In this document: positions 8,210-14,869 of the stretch, piece after piece
Position numbering within the stretch: the first letter of the stretch is position 1
Layout: every line of letters starts with the position of its first letter
NCBI GenBank assembly: GCA_035572335.1
Contig: DATNAW010000165.1
Span: 1-17,901, forward strand
Direction: 5' to 3'
DNA from: 66-474 sp035572335
Lineage (GTDB): Bacteria; Pseudomonadota; Gammaproteobacteria; Xanthomonadales; Rhodanobacteraceae
DNA length: 17,901 bases
Made by a program: the position numbers and the translations under genes
The notes under the pieces: model-generated
What the model was told of the DNA's origin: nothing
Seen by the model: only the letters and a program-made list of their open reading frames with translations
Databases searched by the model: none

Positions 8210-8233
8210 GCGTGGGCCGGTTTCACCGCCGGC

Positions 8234-8400
8234 AACGTCTTCAGGGCGGGGCGCAATTCCCCACCGGCGGTAGGTTCGCAAGAACAAGCCCGCGAGCGCT
8301 TTCGCAACCGCGGAAGGTCAGCAGATCCGGTCGAATGCCGGAGCCGACGGTCGGCAGCCGTGGATCGCTGTCGGAAAGTCCGGATAAAGCGAAGACGGTT
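8234..8400 (+). ncRNA. FMN riboswitch (RFN element)
   Basis: The sequence carries the conserved RFN blocks in order: P1 CGTCTTC (8236-8242) pairing with GAAGACG (8391-8397); TCAGGGCGGGG and TTCCCCACCGGCGGTA; AGCCCGCGAGCG; GGTCAGCAGATCCGGT; GCCGGAGCCGACGGTC; and AGTCCGGATAAAG. FMN binding by this aptamer is established for the family. In Gram-negative bacteria it usually blocks translation or causes early termination of riboflavin genes when FMN is plentiful. It sits ahead of ribE, 115 bases before its ATG. Confidence 0.97.
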
Positions 8401-8514
8401 CGGTGCATTGCATGCGCCGGCCTCATGCCTTGGGGCGTTCTCGCCATTCGTCACGCGGAGAACGTTCATGTCCATCGCCTGCCTGTTCGCCGCCTCGTTT
8501 CCGGAGGCGCGCTG
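8401..8514 (+). promoter_or_regulatory. Riboswitch expression platform with Shine-Dalgarno-hiding hairpin
   Basis: Two stems are visible. CGTTCTC (8436-8442) pairs with GAGAACG (8458-8464), and CGCCTC (8491-8496) pairs with GAGGCG (8504-8509) across a seven-base loop. The second stem buries the GGAGG (8503-8507) that is ideally placed for ribE ATG 8515, so translation control is the likely output. No run of T follows either stem, which argues against intrinsic termination. Which state each stem takes with and without FMN cannot be told by eye. Confidence 0.6.
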
Positions 8515-8515
8515 A
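8468..8515 (+). CDS. Possible 15-aa leader ORF coupled to ribE
   Basis: ATG 8468 has GGAG (8457-8460) at good spacing and encodes MSIACLFAASFPEAR. Its stop TGA (8513-8515) overlaps the ribE ATG (TGATG). Ribosomes translating it would pass through the 8491-8509 hairpin that covers the ribE Shine-Dalgarno sequence, and its own Shine-Dalgarno overlaps the 3' arm of the 8436-8464 hairpin. It may be a coupling leader in the riboswitch output, or an accident of a short open frame; conservation has not been tested. Confidence 0.35.
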   Translation: MSIACLFAASFPEAR

Positions 8516-9114
8516 TGTTCACCGGCATGATCCAGTCCACCGGCCGCGTCACGCGCAGCGAACCGCGCGGCGGTGATTTGCGTTTCAGCGTCGTGGCGCC
8601 GGAATTCGATGTGACCGATGTCGCGCTCGGCGACAGCATCGCGGTATCGGGTTGCTGTCTGACCGTGGTGGCGCGGGAAGGCGACACGCTGGCCTTCGAT
8701 GTTTCCAACGAGAGCCTTGCGCTGACAACGCTCGGCGGCCTCGGCGTCGGCGATCGGGTGAACCTCGAAAAAGCCTTGCGCCTGTCCGATCGCCTGGGCG
8801 GGCACCTGGTTTCGGGCCACGTCGATGGCATCGGCACGATCGCCGCGATCGAACCGGACGCGCGTTCGCAACGCTGGCGCATCGAGGCGCCGTCCGCGCT
8901 GGCGCGCTACATCGCGGCCAAGGGATCGGTGGGCATGGATGGCGTCAGCCTGACCGTCAACGCGATCGATGGCCACGCATTCGAAGTCAACCTTGTTCCC
9001 CATACCGTGGCACACACGACATTCGCCGACCGCCGCGTGGGCGACCGCGTGAACCTCGAGATCGACATGCTGGCGCGCTACGTGGAACGGTTGCTGGCTG
9101 CAAGGGAGCCTTGA
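8515..9114 (+). CDS. ribE: Riboflavin synthase, alpha subunit
   Basis: This enzyme dismutates two 6,7-dimethyl-8-ribityllumazines to riboflavin plus the pyrimidine precursor (called RibC in E. coli). The 199-residue protein shows two similar barrel halves: the MFTGMIQ start (usually MFTGIIQ), SGCCLTV (45-51), and GGHLVSGHVDGIG (95-107) in the first; KGSVGMDGVSLTVNAI (136-151) and NLVPHTVAHTTF (159-170) in the second, followed by a C-terminal helix. ATG 8515 is set by the near-invariant N-terminus and by GGAGG seven bases upstream; the open frame continues back through the riboswitch and is not coding there. ribBA follows after three bases. Confidence 0.97.
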   Translation: MFTGMIQSTGRVTRSEPRGGDLRFSVVAPEFDVTDVALGDSIAVSGCCLTVVAREGDTLAFDVSNESLALTTLGGLGVGDRVNLEKALRLSDRLGGHLVSGHVDGIGTIAAIEPDARSQRWRIEAPSALARYIAAKGSVGMDGVSLTVNAIDGHAFEVNLVPHTVAHTTFADRRVGDRVNLEIDMLARYVERLLAAREP

Positions 9115-9117
9115 ACG

Positions 9118-10245
9118 ATGGCCTTCGCAAGCATTCCGGAATTGCTGGAAGAGATCGCCGCTGGCCGCATGGTGGTGATGCTGGACGACGAGGATCGCGA
9201 GAACGAAGGCGACCTGATCATGGCCGCCGGGAAGGTGCGCGCGGAAGACATCAACTTCATGGCGCGCGAAGGGCGAGGGCTGATATGCCTTGCGCTCGAT
9301 CGCGCGCGCTGTGATCGCCTTGGCCTGCAGCCAATGGTGCGCGACAACGGTTCGGCATATCACACCAACTTCACCGTCTCGATCGAAGCTGCCAGCGGCG
9401 TCACCACCGGCATTTCCGCGCACGATCGCGCACGCACGATCCAGGTGGCGGTGGCGCCCGACGCGAAGGCTTCCGACCTGGTGCAGCCCGGCCACGTGTT
9501 TCCGTTGCTGGCGCAACCGGGTGGCGTGCTGACGCGCGCGGGCCACACCGAAGCCGCAGTGGACCTTGCAACGCTGGCTGGGTGCGAACCCGCCGGCGCG
9601 CTGGTCGAAATCCTGCGCGAGGACGGTTCGATGGCACGTCGGCCGGACCTCGAAACCTTTGCCGCGAAGCACGGGCTGAAAGTGGGCACGATCGCCGACC
9701 TGATCCGGCATCGCCTCGCCACCGAAAAGACCATCGAGCGCGTGCATCAGTCCGATGTGCAGACCGAGTTCGGCGCGTTCCGGCTGGTCGCGTGGCGCGA
9801 CCGCCTGCGCGGCGAGGTGCATTTCGCACTGGTGCGCGGCGCGGTCGATGATGGCGCGCCGGTGCTCGCGCGCGTGCACGTGCGCAACACCCTGTCCGAC
9901 GTGCTGCACCTCGAACGCGACGACCTGGGCATGACGATGACCGCGGCGCTGCGCCGGATCGCCGCCGAGGGCCGTGGCGTCGTGGTGGTGCTGGCTTCTG
10001 CCGAAGACCCGGCTGCGTTGCTGGCGCACCTGAATCGCGAGGCTACCGCCGCGTCAACCGGCGGCGGCAAGGCGGCTGCCCAGCGCGAGTGGCGCCAGCT
10101 CGGCCTGGGTGCGCAAATCCTCGCTGATCTCGGCGTGCGTCGGTTGCGCGTGCTGGGGACCCCGCGCAAGCTGGTCGGGCTTTCCGGGTTCGATCTCGAG
10201 GTCGTCGAATACGTGGATGCGCCCGCCGTGGCGGACGCGAGGTAG
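9118..10245 (+). CDS. ribBA: 3,4-dihydroxy-2-butanone-4-phosphate synthase with degenerate GTP cyclohydrolase II domain (RibBX type)
   Basis: The N-terminal half (about 1-205) is a full RibB, making the four-carbon unit from ribulose 5-phosphate: DDEDRENEGDLIMAA (23-37), HTNFTVSIEAASGVTTGIS (82-100), HVFPLLAQPGGVLTRAGHTEAAVDL (126-150) and DGSMAR (169-174) are all present. The C-terminal half (about 215-366) follows the RibA fold but has lost the zinc cysteines. The usual HSEC is HVRN (N257) and the usual RCDCG is RDDLG (D268, L270); the catalytic RQEGRGIG loop is also absent. GTP cyclohydrolase II activity is therefore unlikely. Such hybrids, called RibBX, are known in Proteobacteria. AAGGGAG precedes the ATG. 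The product feeds RibH, encoded 55 bases downstream. Confidence 0.95.
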   Translation: MAFASIPELLEEIAAGRMVVMLDDEDRENEGDLIMAAGKVRAEDINFMAREGRGLICLALDRARCDRLGLQPMVRDNGSAYHTNFTVSIEAASGVTTGISAHDRARTIQVAVAPDAKASDLVQPGHVFPLLAQPGGVLTRAGHTEAAVDLATLAGCEPAGALVEILREDGSMARRPDLETFAAKHGLKVGTIADLIRHRLATEKTIERVHQSDVQTEFGAFRLVAWRDRLRGEVHFALVRGAVDDGAPVLARVHVRNTLSDVLHLERDDLGMTMTAALRRIAAEGRGVVVVLASAEDPAALLAHLNREATAASTGGGKAAAQREWRQLGLGAQILADLGVRRLRVLGTPRKLVGLSGFDLEVVEYVDAPAVADAR

Positions 10246-10300
10246 GGCGGCGTCCGCGGCGCTGTTACGCTTTCCAGGTTCCGAACTGCCGTTTCCAACC

Positions 10301-10783
10301 ATGTCCGATCGATCTGTCCAAGCCGCCACCCCGCTTCGCTCGCCGACCGGTGCGCGCTATGCCGTCATCGCCAGCCGCTGGAATGGCGAAGTCGTGGATG
10401 CGCTGCTCGACGGTGCGCGCCGCGCGTTCGCCGAATACGGCGTGGCCGATGACACGCTGGACGTGTTGCGCGTGCCCGGTGCGTGGGAGTTGCCGGTGTT
10501 GGCGCAACGCCTTGCGCAGGACGGCCGCCATGCCGTGATCGTCGCGCTGGGGTGCGTGGTACGCGGCGAAACCCGCCATTACGAACACGTCGCCGACGAA
10601 TGCGCGCGGGGCTTGATGCGCGTCGCGCTCGATACCGGCGTGCCGGTGTTGAACGGCGTGCTCGCGGTGGAGGATGAAGCCGATGCATGGGCGCGCGCGG
10701 GCGGCGCGCGCGGCAACAAGGGCGCCGATGTCGCGTTGTCCGCGATCGAGATGGCGACGCTGCTCAAGGAGTTTTCCGCATGA
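10301..10783 (+). CDS. ribH: 6,7-dimethyl-8-ribityllumazine synthase
   Basis: RibH condenses the RibD-route pyrimidine with the RibB product to lumazine, usually as a pentamer or 60-mer shell. The 160-residue protein shows VPGAWELP (58-65), GCVVRGETRHYEHVADE (84-100) with the catalytic His at 93, PVLNGVLAVEDEADAWARAG (115-134) and GNKGADVALSAIEM (138-151). The frame is open further upstream inside ribBA, but the family N-terminus supports ATG 10301, although no strong Shine-Dalgarno is seen there. The 55-base gap from ribBA shows no clear terminator or promoter. The stop overlaps the nusB ATG (ATGA). Confidence 0.96.
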   Translation: MSDRSVQAATPLRSPTGARYAVIASRWNGEVVDALLDGARRAFAEYGVADDTLDVLRVPGAWELPVLAQRLAQDGRHAVIVALGCVVRGETRHYEHVADECARGLMRVALDTGVPVLNGVLAVEDEADAWARAGGARGNKGADVALSAIEMATLLKEFSA

Positions 10784-11232
10784 CGGGTTCCAGGCGTGAC
10801 GATGGCATCGATCCGGCCGCGCGCACGCGTGCACGCCGGCGCGCGGTGCAGGCGCTCTACGCGTGGGAACTCGGCGGCAATCCCATGCGCAAGGTGATCG
10901 ATGACTTCCGCGGCGAGCAGGACATGCAGATCGCCGATCTCGAATATTTCGAAGACCTGTTGCGGGGCGTCGAAGCACGCTGCAAGGAACTCGACGCTTC
11001 GCTGGTGCCGTTCATCGACCGCGACATCGAGCGCGTCGACCCGATCGAGCGCGCGGTATTGCGCCTGGCCGCCTACGAACTGAAATATCGCCTGGACGTG
11101 CCCTACCGCGTGGTGTTGAACGAAGCCGTGGAAGTCACCAAGCGCTTCGGTTCCGACCAGGGCCACACCTACGTCAACGGTGTGCTCGACAAACTGGCTG
11201 GCGCCGTTCGCGCGGTGGAGAAGGGTGGCTGA
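10780..11232 (+). CDS. nusB: Transcription antitermination factor NusB
   Basis: NusB binds boxA RNA together with S10 (NusE) and supports antitermination in rRNA operons. The 150-residue all-helical protein has ARRRAVQALYAWELGG (19-34), the DxxYFEDLLRGV helix, LVPFIDRDIERVDPIERAVLRLAAYEL (76-102) and PYRVVLNEAVEVTKRFGSDQGHTYVNGVLDKLA (108-140), all characteristic. ATG 10780 overlaps the ribH stop, and its own stop overlaps the next ATG by one base (TGATG), so it is translationally coupled on both sides. Linkage of ribH with nusB is widespread in bacteria. Confidence 0.97.
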   Translation: MTGSRRDDGIDPAARTRARRRAVQALYAWELGGNPMRKVIDDFRGEQDMQIADLEYFEDLLRGVEARCKELDASLVPFIDRDIERVDPIERAVLRLAAYELKYRLDVPYRVVLNEAVEVTKRFGSDQGHTYVNGVLDKLAGAVRAVEKGG

Positions 11233-11780
11233 TGGTGAAGCCGGGCGAGGCGGATTCGGGGGCGCCCCTGCTGGAAACCGCGCGGTTGCGCCTGCGCGCA
11301 CACCGGTTGGACGACTTCGCGGCGTTGTCCGCCATCTGGGGCGATCCGGATGTCGTGCGCTTCATCGGTGGCGTGCCTTCGACGCCGCATGATTCATGGT
11401 TGCGGCTGCTGCGCTATGCAGGACTATGGAAACTCCTCGGTTATGGTTTCTGGGCGGTCGAGGAAAAGGCCAGTGGCCGCATGGTGGGCGACATCGGTTA
11501 CATGGATGTCAAGCGCGGGCTGACACCGACGCTGGATGGCATGCCTGAAATCGGTTGGGCGCTGGCTTCCGAAGCGCAGGGTCGCGGCTACGCCAGCGAA
11601 GCCCTCGCGGCCGTACTGGCCTGGGGCGATGCGCATTTCGGCGCGCACCGCGTGGCCTGCATCATCGCTGCCGAAAATGCACCGTCGATCCGGCTGGCGA
11701 TGAAAGCGGGATTCCGTTTCGCGCACGAGGCGGCGCATCGCGACGACGTGGTGCAGGTTTACTTCCGGGACGCCGGGTAA
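11232..11780 (+). CDS. GNAT family N-acetyltransferase (RimJ/RimL-like)
   Basis: The 182-residue protein starts with LLETARLRLRAHRLDDFAALSAIWGDPDVVRFIGG (13-47), the usual opening of the RimJ/RimL branch. It then has GYGFWAVEEKASGRMVGDIGYMDV (about 71-94), EIGWALASEAQGRGYASEALAAVLAWG (about 102-128) containing the acetyl-CoA loop QGRGYAS, and CIIAAENAPSIRLAMKAGFRF near the end. The substrate is not predictable; members modify ribosomal proteins, amino acids or drugs. It is wedged between nusB and thiL, sharing a base with the nusB stop and ending 12 bases before thiL. The usual neighbours are nusB-thiL directly, so this gene looks inserted. Confidence 0.9.
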   Translation: MVKPGEADSGAPLLETARLRLRAHRLDDFAALSAIWGDPDVVRFIGGVPSTPHDSWLRLLRYAGLWKLLGYGFWAVEEKASGRMVGDIGYMDVKRGLTPTLDGMPEIGWALASEAQGRGYASEALAAVLAWGDAHFGAHRVACIIAAENAPSIRLAMKAGFRFAHEAAHRDDVVQVYFRDAG

Positions 11781-11792
11781 CGGCGGCCGCGC

Positions 11793-12743
11793 ATGGAATT
11801 CGACCTGATCGAGGTGATCCGTGCACGCGTGAATGTCACACGGAGCGACGTCGCGCTGGGCATCGGCGACGATGCGGCGCTGCTGGACGTTCCCGCCGGG
11901 CAACAACTCGTTGCATGCACCGACACGCTGGTCGCGGGGGTGCACTTTCCTGTCGGCACCGTACCCGAAGACATCGGCTGGAAAGCGCTGGCGGTGAATC
12001 TGTCCGATCTTGCGGCGATGGGCGCCGAACCCGCCTGGGCGTTGCTCGCGCTGACGTTGCCCGATGCGGACGCGACGTTCGTCGAACGTTTTGCCGAGGG
12101 CTTCGGCGAACTCGCGGGTGCGCACCGCGTTGCGCTCGCCGGTGGCGACACCACGCAAGGGCCATTGGCTGTCACGGTGACGGTGCTGGGTTTCGTGCCG
12201 CACGACCTTGCGCTGACCCGCAGTGGCGCGCGCGCCGGCGATGCGGTGTTCGTCACAGGCACGCTTGGCGACGCAGCGGGCGCATTGAAGATGTTGATGG
12301 AGGTCCGCTCCGCGCCTGCCGCCTTGCTGGCGCGGTTGCATCGTCCCGAACCGCGCGTTGCAGCGGGTTTGGCGTTGCGCGGCATCGCAAACACGTGCAT
12401 CGACGTGTCGGATGGGCTACTGGCGGATCTGGGCCACGTTTGCGCGGACAGCAAGATCGGCGCGGAAATCGAAGCCGATGCGCTGCCGGTATCGCCGGCG
12501 CTCGCTGCGTCATTCGATGCAGAAACCTGTCGTGATCTTGCACTGGCCGGCGGCGACGATTACGAATTGTGTTTCACTGCACCTTCGGCACGCGAAACGG
12601 AAATCGTCGAAGCGCTCGCACGCATCGGATGCGGCGCGACGCGCATCGGCCGCATCGTCGCGGGTTCGGGCTTGCGCGTGCTGGACGCGGGCGGGAACGA
12701 AATCCAAATCGCACATGCCGGCTGGGAGCATTTCTCGCGATGA
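11793..12743 (+). CDS. thiL: Thiamine-monophosphate kinase
   Basis: ThiL phosphorylates thiamine monophosphate to the active cofactor thiamine diphosphate using ATP. The 316-residue protein has MEFDLIEVI at the start, GIGDDAALLDVPAG (23-36), CTDTLVAGVHF (42-52), AVNLSDLAAMGAEPAWALLAL (67-87), and VALAGGDTTQG (113-123). Further on it has CIDVSDGLLADLGHVC and GGDDYELCFTAP, all standard metal/nucleotide-binding stretches. The length is near the family norm (about 320). The stop overlaps the pgpA ATG (ATGA). Linkage nusB-thiL-pgpA is the classic gammaproteobacterial order, here with a GNAT gene between the first two. Confidence 0.97.
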   Translation: MEFDLIEVIRARVNVTRSDVALGIGDDAALLDVPAGQQLVACTDTLVAGVHFPVGTVPEDIGWKALAVNLSDLAAMGAEPAWALLALTLPDADATFVERFAEGFGELAGAHRVALAGGDTTQGPLAVTVTVLGFVPHDLALTRSGARAGDAVFVTGTLGDAAGALKMLMEVRSAPAALLARLHRPEPRVAAGLALRGIANTCIDVSDGLLADLGHVCADSKIGAEIEADALPVSPALAASFDAETCRDLALAGGDDYELCFTAPSARETEIVEALARIGCGATRIGRIVAGSGLRVLDAGGNEIQIAHAGWEHFSR

Positions 12744-13243
12744 GTGCGCCACTCGCCGCCGATCAGCGCAAGCGATTGATGGCGCACCCGGCCGGCTGGA
12801 TCGCGACCGCCCTGGGTGCGGGCTTGTCGCCGAAGGCGCCGGGCACGGCGGGCTCGCTGGTCGCGCTGCTGCCATGGTGGTTCGTGTTGCGCGATGCGCC
12901 GCCGAGTGTCTACCTCGCAGTATTGTTCGCGGGATTCGTCCTCGGTGTGTGGGCGTGCGGAGTCTGCGATCGCCGCCTCGGCATGCACGACCAGGGCGCG
13001 CTGGTGTGGGACGAGGTGATCGGGATGTGGATCACGCTGTTTGCCGCGCCACCACAGTGGTGGTGGATGGTCGCCGGCTTCGCGCTGTTCCGCCTGTTCG
13101 ATATCTGGAAACCGTGGCCGGTGAGTTGGGCCGATCGTCGCGTGCACGGCGGCCTCGGCGTGATGCTGGACGATGTGGTCGCAGGCGTCTACGCGCTGGT
13201 CATATTGCAACTGGTTGCGTTGGCGCTGCGAAGTCTGGCCTGA
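12740..13243 (+). CDS. pgpA: Phosphatidylglycerophosphatase A
   Basis: PgpA removes phosphate from phosphatidylglycerophosphate at the inner membrane, the last step to phosphatidylglycerol. The 167-residue protein has GLSPKAPGTAGSL (28-40), WDEVIGMWI (90-98), FRLFDIWKPWP (117-127) and GGLGVMLDDVVAGVYA (137-152), the conserved family blocks with Asp/Glu metal ligands. Hydrophobic segments lie at about 38-50, 55-73, 95-117 and 143-163. ATG 12740 overlaps the thiL stop by four bases. The gene ends three bases before the stop codon of the convergent uracil-glycosylase-like gene; no terminator hairpin lies between them. Confidence 0.96.
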   Translation: MSAPLAADQRKRLMAHPAGWIATALGAGLSPKAPGTAGSLVALLPWWFVLRDAPPSVYLAVLFAGFVLGVWACGVCDRRLGMHDQGALVWDEVIGMWITLFAAPPQWWWMVAGFALFRLFDIWKPWPVSWADRRVHGGLGVMLDDVVAGVYALVILQLVALALRSLA

Positions 13244-13246
13244 AGG

Positions 13247-13876
13247 TCAATCCTCGAGCGCGCGACGCACGCGCCGCCGCAACGCGGGCAACACCTCGGC
13301 TTCGAACCAGGGGTGGTACATGAACCAGGCGGTGTTGCGCGGGCTGGGATGCGGTAGCGGCAACACACCGGCATCAAAGTACTCGCGCCACGCTTCGCAG
13401 GTTTCGGTGAGCGTGGCCTTGCGCTTGTCGCCCAGCATGCCGCGGATCGCGTAACCGCCGATCGCGAGCGTCAGCTTGAGATTCGCGAGGCGCGGCATCA
13501 GTTGCGGATGCCACAGCGGTGCGCACTCCGGGCGCGGCGGCAGATCGCCCGACGATCCCTTGCCTGGATAGCAAAAACCCATCGGCACGATCGCGACCTT
13601 GCGCGCGTCGTAGAACGTCGGCTTGTCGATGCCGATCCACTCGCGCAACTTGTCGCCGCTCTTGTCGTTGAACGGAATGCCGGTGTCGCGCACCTTGCGT
13701 CCGGGCGCCTGGCTGACGATCAACAGGCGTGCGCCGGGATGCGCCTGCAACACCGGCCGGCAGCCGTGCGGCAGGTGCCGCGCGCAGGCCTGGCAGGCGC
13801 GGATGCGCGCCATCAGCGCGTTGAAGGATTCGGTCCTGGGGAGAGGTGCGGATGCCAGCGCGGCCGGCGGTTTCAT
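13247..13876 (-). CDS. Uracil-DNA glycosylase family protein
   Basis: The 209-residue protein shows the superfamily marks: LLIVSQAPGRKVRDTGIPFNDKSG (51-74), with QAPG in the place of motif A, and the motif B-like LPLPHPSPRN (172-181). An N-terminal CQAC plus a third Cys (C28, C31, C39) recalls the iron-sulphur cluster cysteines of family 4-type enzymes, but a clear fourth ligand at the expected position was not identified. Such proteins remove uracil from DNA or are uncharacterised relatives; the activity here is untested. ATG 13876 opens a natural N-terminus, with only a weak Shine-Dalgarno. It follows dolP by 71 bases on the same strand and may be the last gene of the lpoA operon. Confidence 0.85.
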   Translation of the reverse strand: MKPPAALASAPLPRTESFNALMARIRACQACARHLPHGCRPVLQAHPGARLLIVSQAPGRKVRDTGIPFNDKSGDKLREWIGIDKPTFYDARKVAIVPMGFCYPGKGSSGDLPPRPECAPLWHPQLMPRLANLKLTLAIGGYAIRGMLGDKRKATLTETCEAWREYFDAGVLPLPHPSPRNTAWFMYHPWFEAEVLPALRRRVRRALED

Positions 13877-13947
13877 TCCGTCATTTTATTCGATGCCGGC
13901 CATGGTTCTACTGATTCCGGTCAAGCCGTGCGGACGCCGTGGTCGCA

Positions 13948-14493
13948 CTAATCCGTATACTCGAAAACCTGCACCACCTTGTTCACGCCGGCCACATTGC
14001 GCGCTTGCTCCACCACCGCATCGGCTTCCTTGTGGCTGACCAGTCCCATCAGGTAAACATTGCCGTGTGCGGTGCTGATCTTGACGCGGCCGGGATCGAA
14101 TCCCGACATGTCGATGTGCAGCAGCGAGGTCTTCACCCTTGCGGTCAATGACGCGTCGAGAGCCGAACGGCCCACTGATTGCAGCGGCATCACGTCGATC
14201 AGGTTCACGACGCGCTGCACGCCCTGGTAGCCGGTGACGTCGGCCTCGGCGCGCTGCTTCACCTCTTCGGTACTCGCCTCGCCGATCAACAGCAGCACGC
14301 CGTCGTACACGCTGGTGCCGATGTGGGCGCGGCCGGAGAGCTCGGAATCGTTGTCCAGCGCGCGCTGCGCGGTGATCTGCACGTTGCGGTCGTTGAGCAG
14401 GCGGTTGAAGCCGCGCCGCGGCGTGAACACGCTGCATGCGGAAACGGCGATGCAAAGTACGAGGGTGGCGGAGATGAGGAAGGTCTTGCGCAT
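13948..14493 (-). CDS. dolP: Outer-membrane BON-domain lipoprotein DolP (YraP)
   Basis: The 181-residue protein starts at ATG 14493 with a lipoprotein signal (MRKTFLISATLVLCIAVSAC) and lipobox cysteine C20. Two BON domains follow at about 35-101 (VQITAQRALDNDSEL to VVNLIDVMPL) and 112-180 (LDASLTARVKTSLL to NKVVQVFEY). In E. coli DolP binds anionic phospholipids at the division site and supports outer-membrane integrity. The open frame runs further upstream into yraN but has no signal there. GGGAC lies in the 13-base gap after the yraN stop. The operon order lpoA-yraN-dolP matches E. coli yraM-yraN-yraO-yraP without yraO (diaA). Confidence 0.93.
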   Translation of the reverse strand: MRKTFLISATLVLCIAVSACSVFTPRRGFNRLLNDRNVQITAQRALDNDSELSGRAHIGTSVYDGVLLLIGEASTEEVKQRAEADVTGYQGVQRVVNLIDVMPLQSVGRSALDASLTARVKTSLLHIDMSGFDPGRVKISTAHGNVYLMGLVSHKEADAVVEQARNVAGVNKVVQVFEYTD

Positions 14494-14506
14494 GTCGTGT
14501 CCCGTA

Positions 14507-14869
14507 TCAGCAGATCTCGAAAGCGGCGCGCTGCCAATCGAAGGCGGGCGCGGCCGCATCGCCGTCGAAAGCTATCACATCGAACCTGCATGGCGATGAA
14601 GCAAACCGGGGGTGCGCCTGCAGGAACCCCTGTGCCGCGCGCGTGAGCTTCTCGCGCTTGGCGGCGCCCACGGAGGCCGCGCCACCGCCGAAGCGCACGT
14701 CGCGCCGGTAGCGCACTTCCGCGAACACCAGTGTCGCGCCGTCGCGCATGATCAGGTCGAGCTCGCCGAAACGGGTGCGGTAGTTGCGTTCGACCAATGT
14801 CAGGCCGGCGCGTTCCATGTGTTCGAGGGCGAGTTGCTCGAAGCGCGCGCCGGTCGCGCCTGCTTTCAT
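14507..14869 (-). CDS. yraN: YraN family protein (UPF0102, endonuclease-like fold)
   Basis: The 120-residue protein follows the UPF0102 pattern: GARFEQLALEHMERAGLTLVERNYRTRFGELDLI (7-40), LVFAEVRYR (47-55), VGAAKREKLTRAAQGFLQAHP (67-87) and RFDVIAFDGD (95-104). E36/D38 and ExR (E51, R53) sit where Holliday-junction-resolvase-like folds keep catalytic residues, except that the usual K of ExK is R here. The function is unknown. ATG 14869 overlaps the lpoA stop (ATGA), so it is translationally coupled; the longer open frame runs antisense to nothing recognisable and overlaps lpoA. Confidence 0.93.
   Translation of the reverse strand: MKAGATGARFEQLALEHMERAGLTLVERNYRTRFGELDLIMRDGATLVFAEVRYRRDVRFGGGAASVGAAKREKLTRAAQGFLQAHPRFASSPCRFDVIAFDGDAAAPAFDWQRAAFEIC

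Noticed and set aside
8203..10029. 608-codon minus-strand open frame across ribE, ribBA and the riboswitch
   Set aside because: It is His/Arg/Ala-rich, with no domain recognised, and antisense to two clear enzymes and a conserved RNA element.
10246..10300. Possible promoter or riboswitch before ribH
   Set aside because: The 55-base gap shows no RFN blocks, no convincing -10/-35 pair and no strong hairpin; ribH is best read as part of the ribE transcript.
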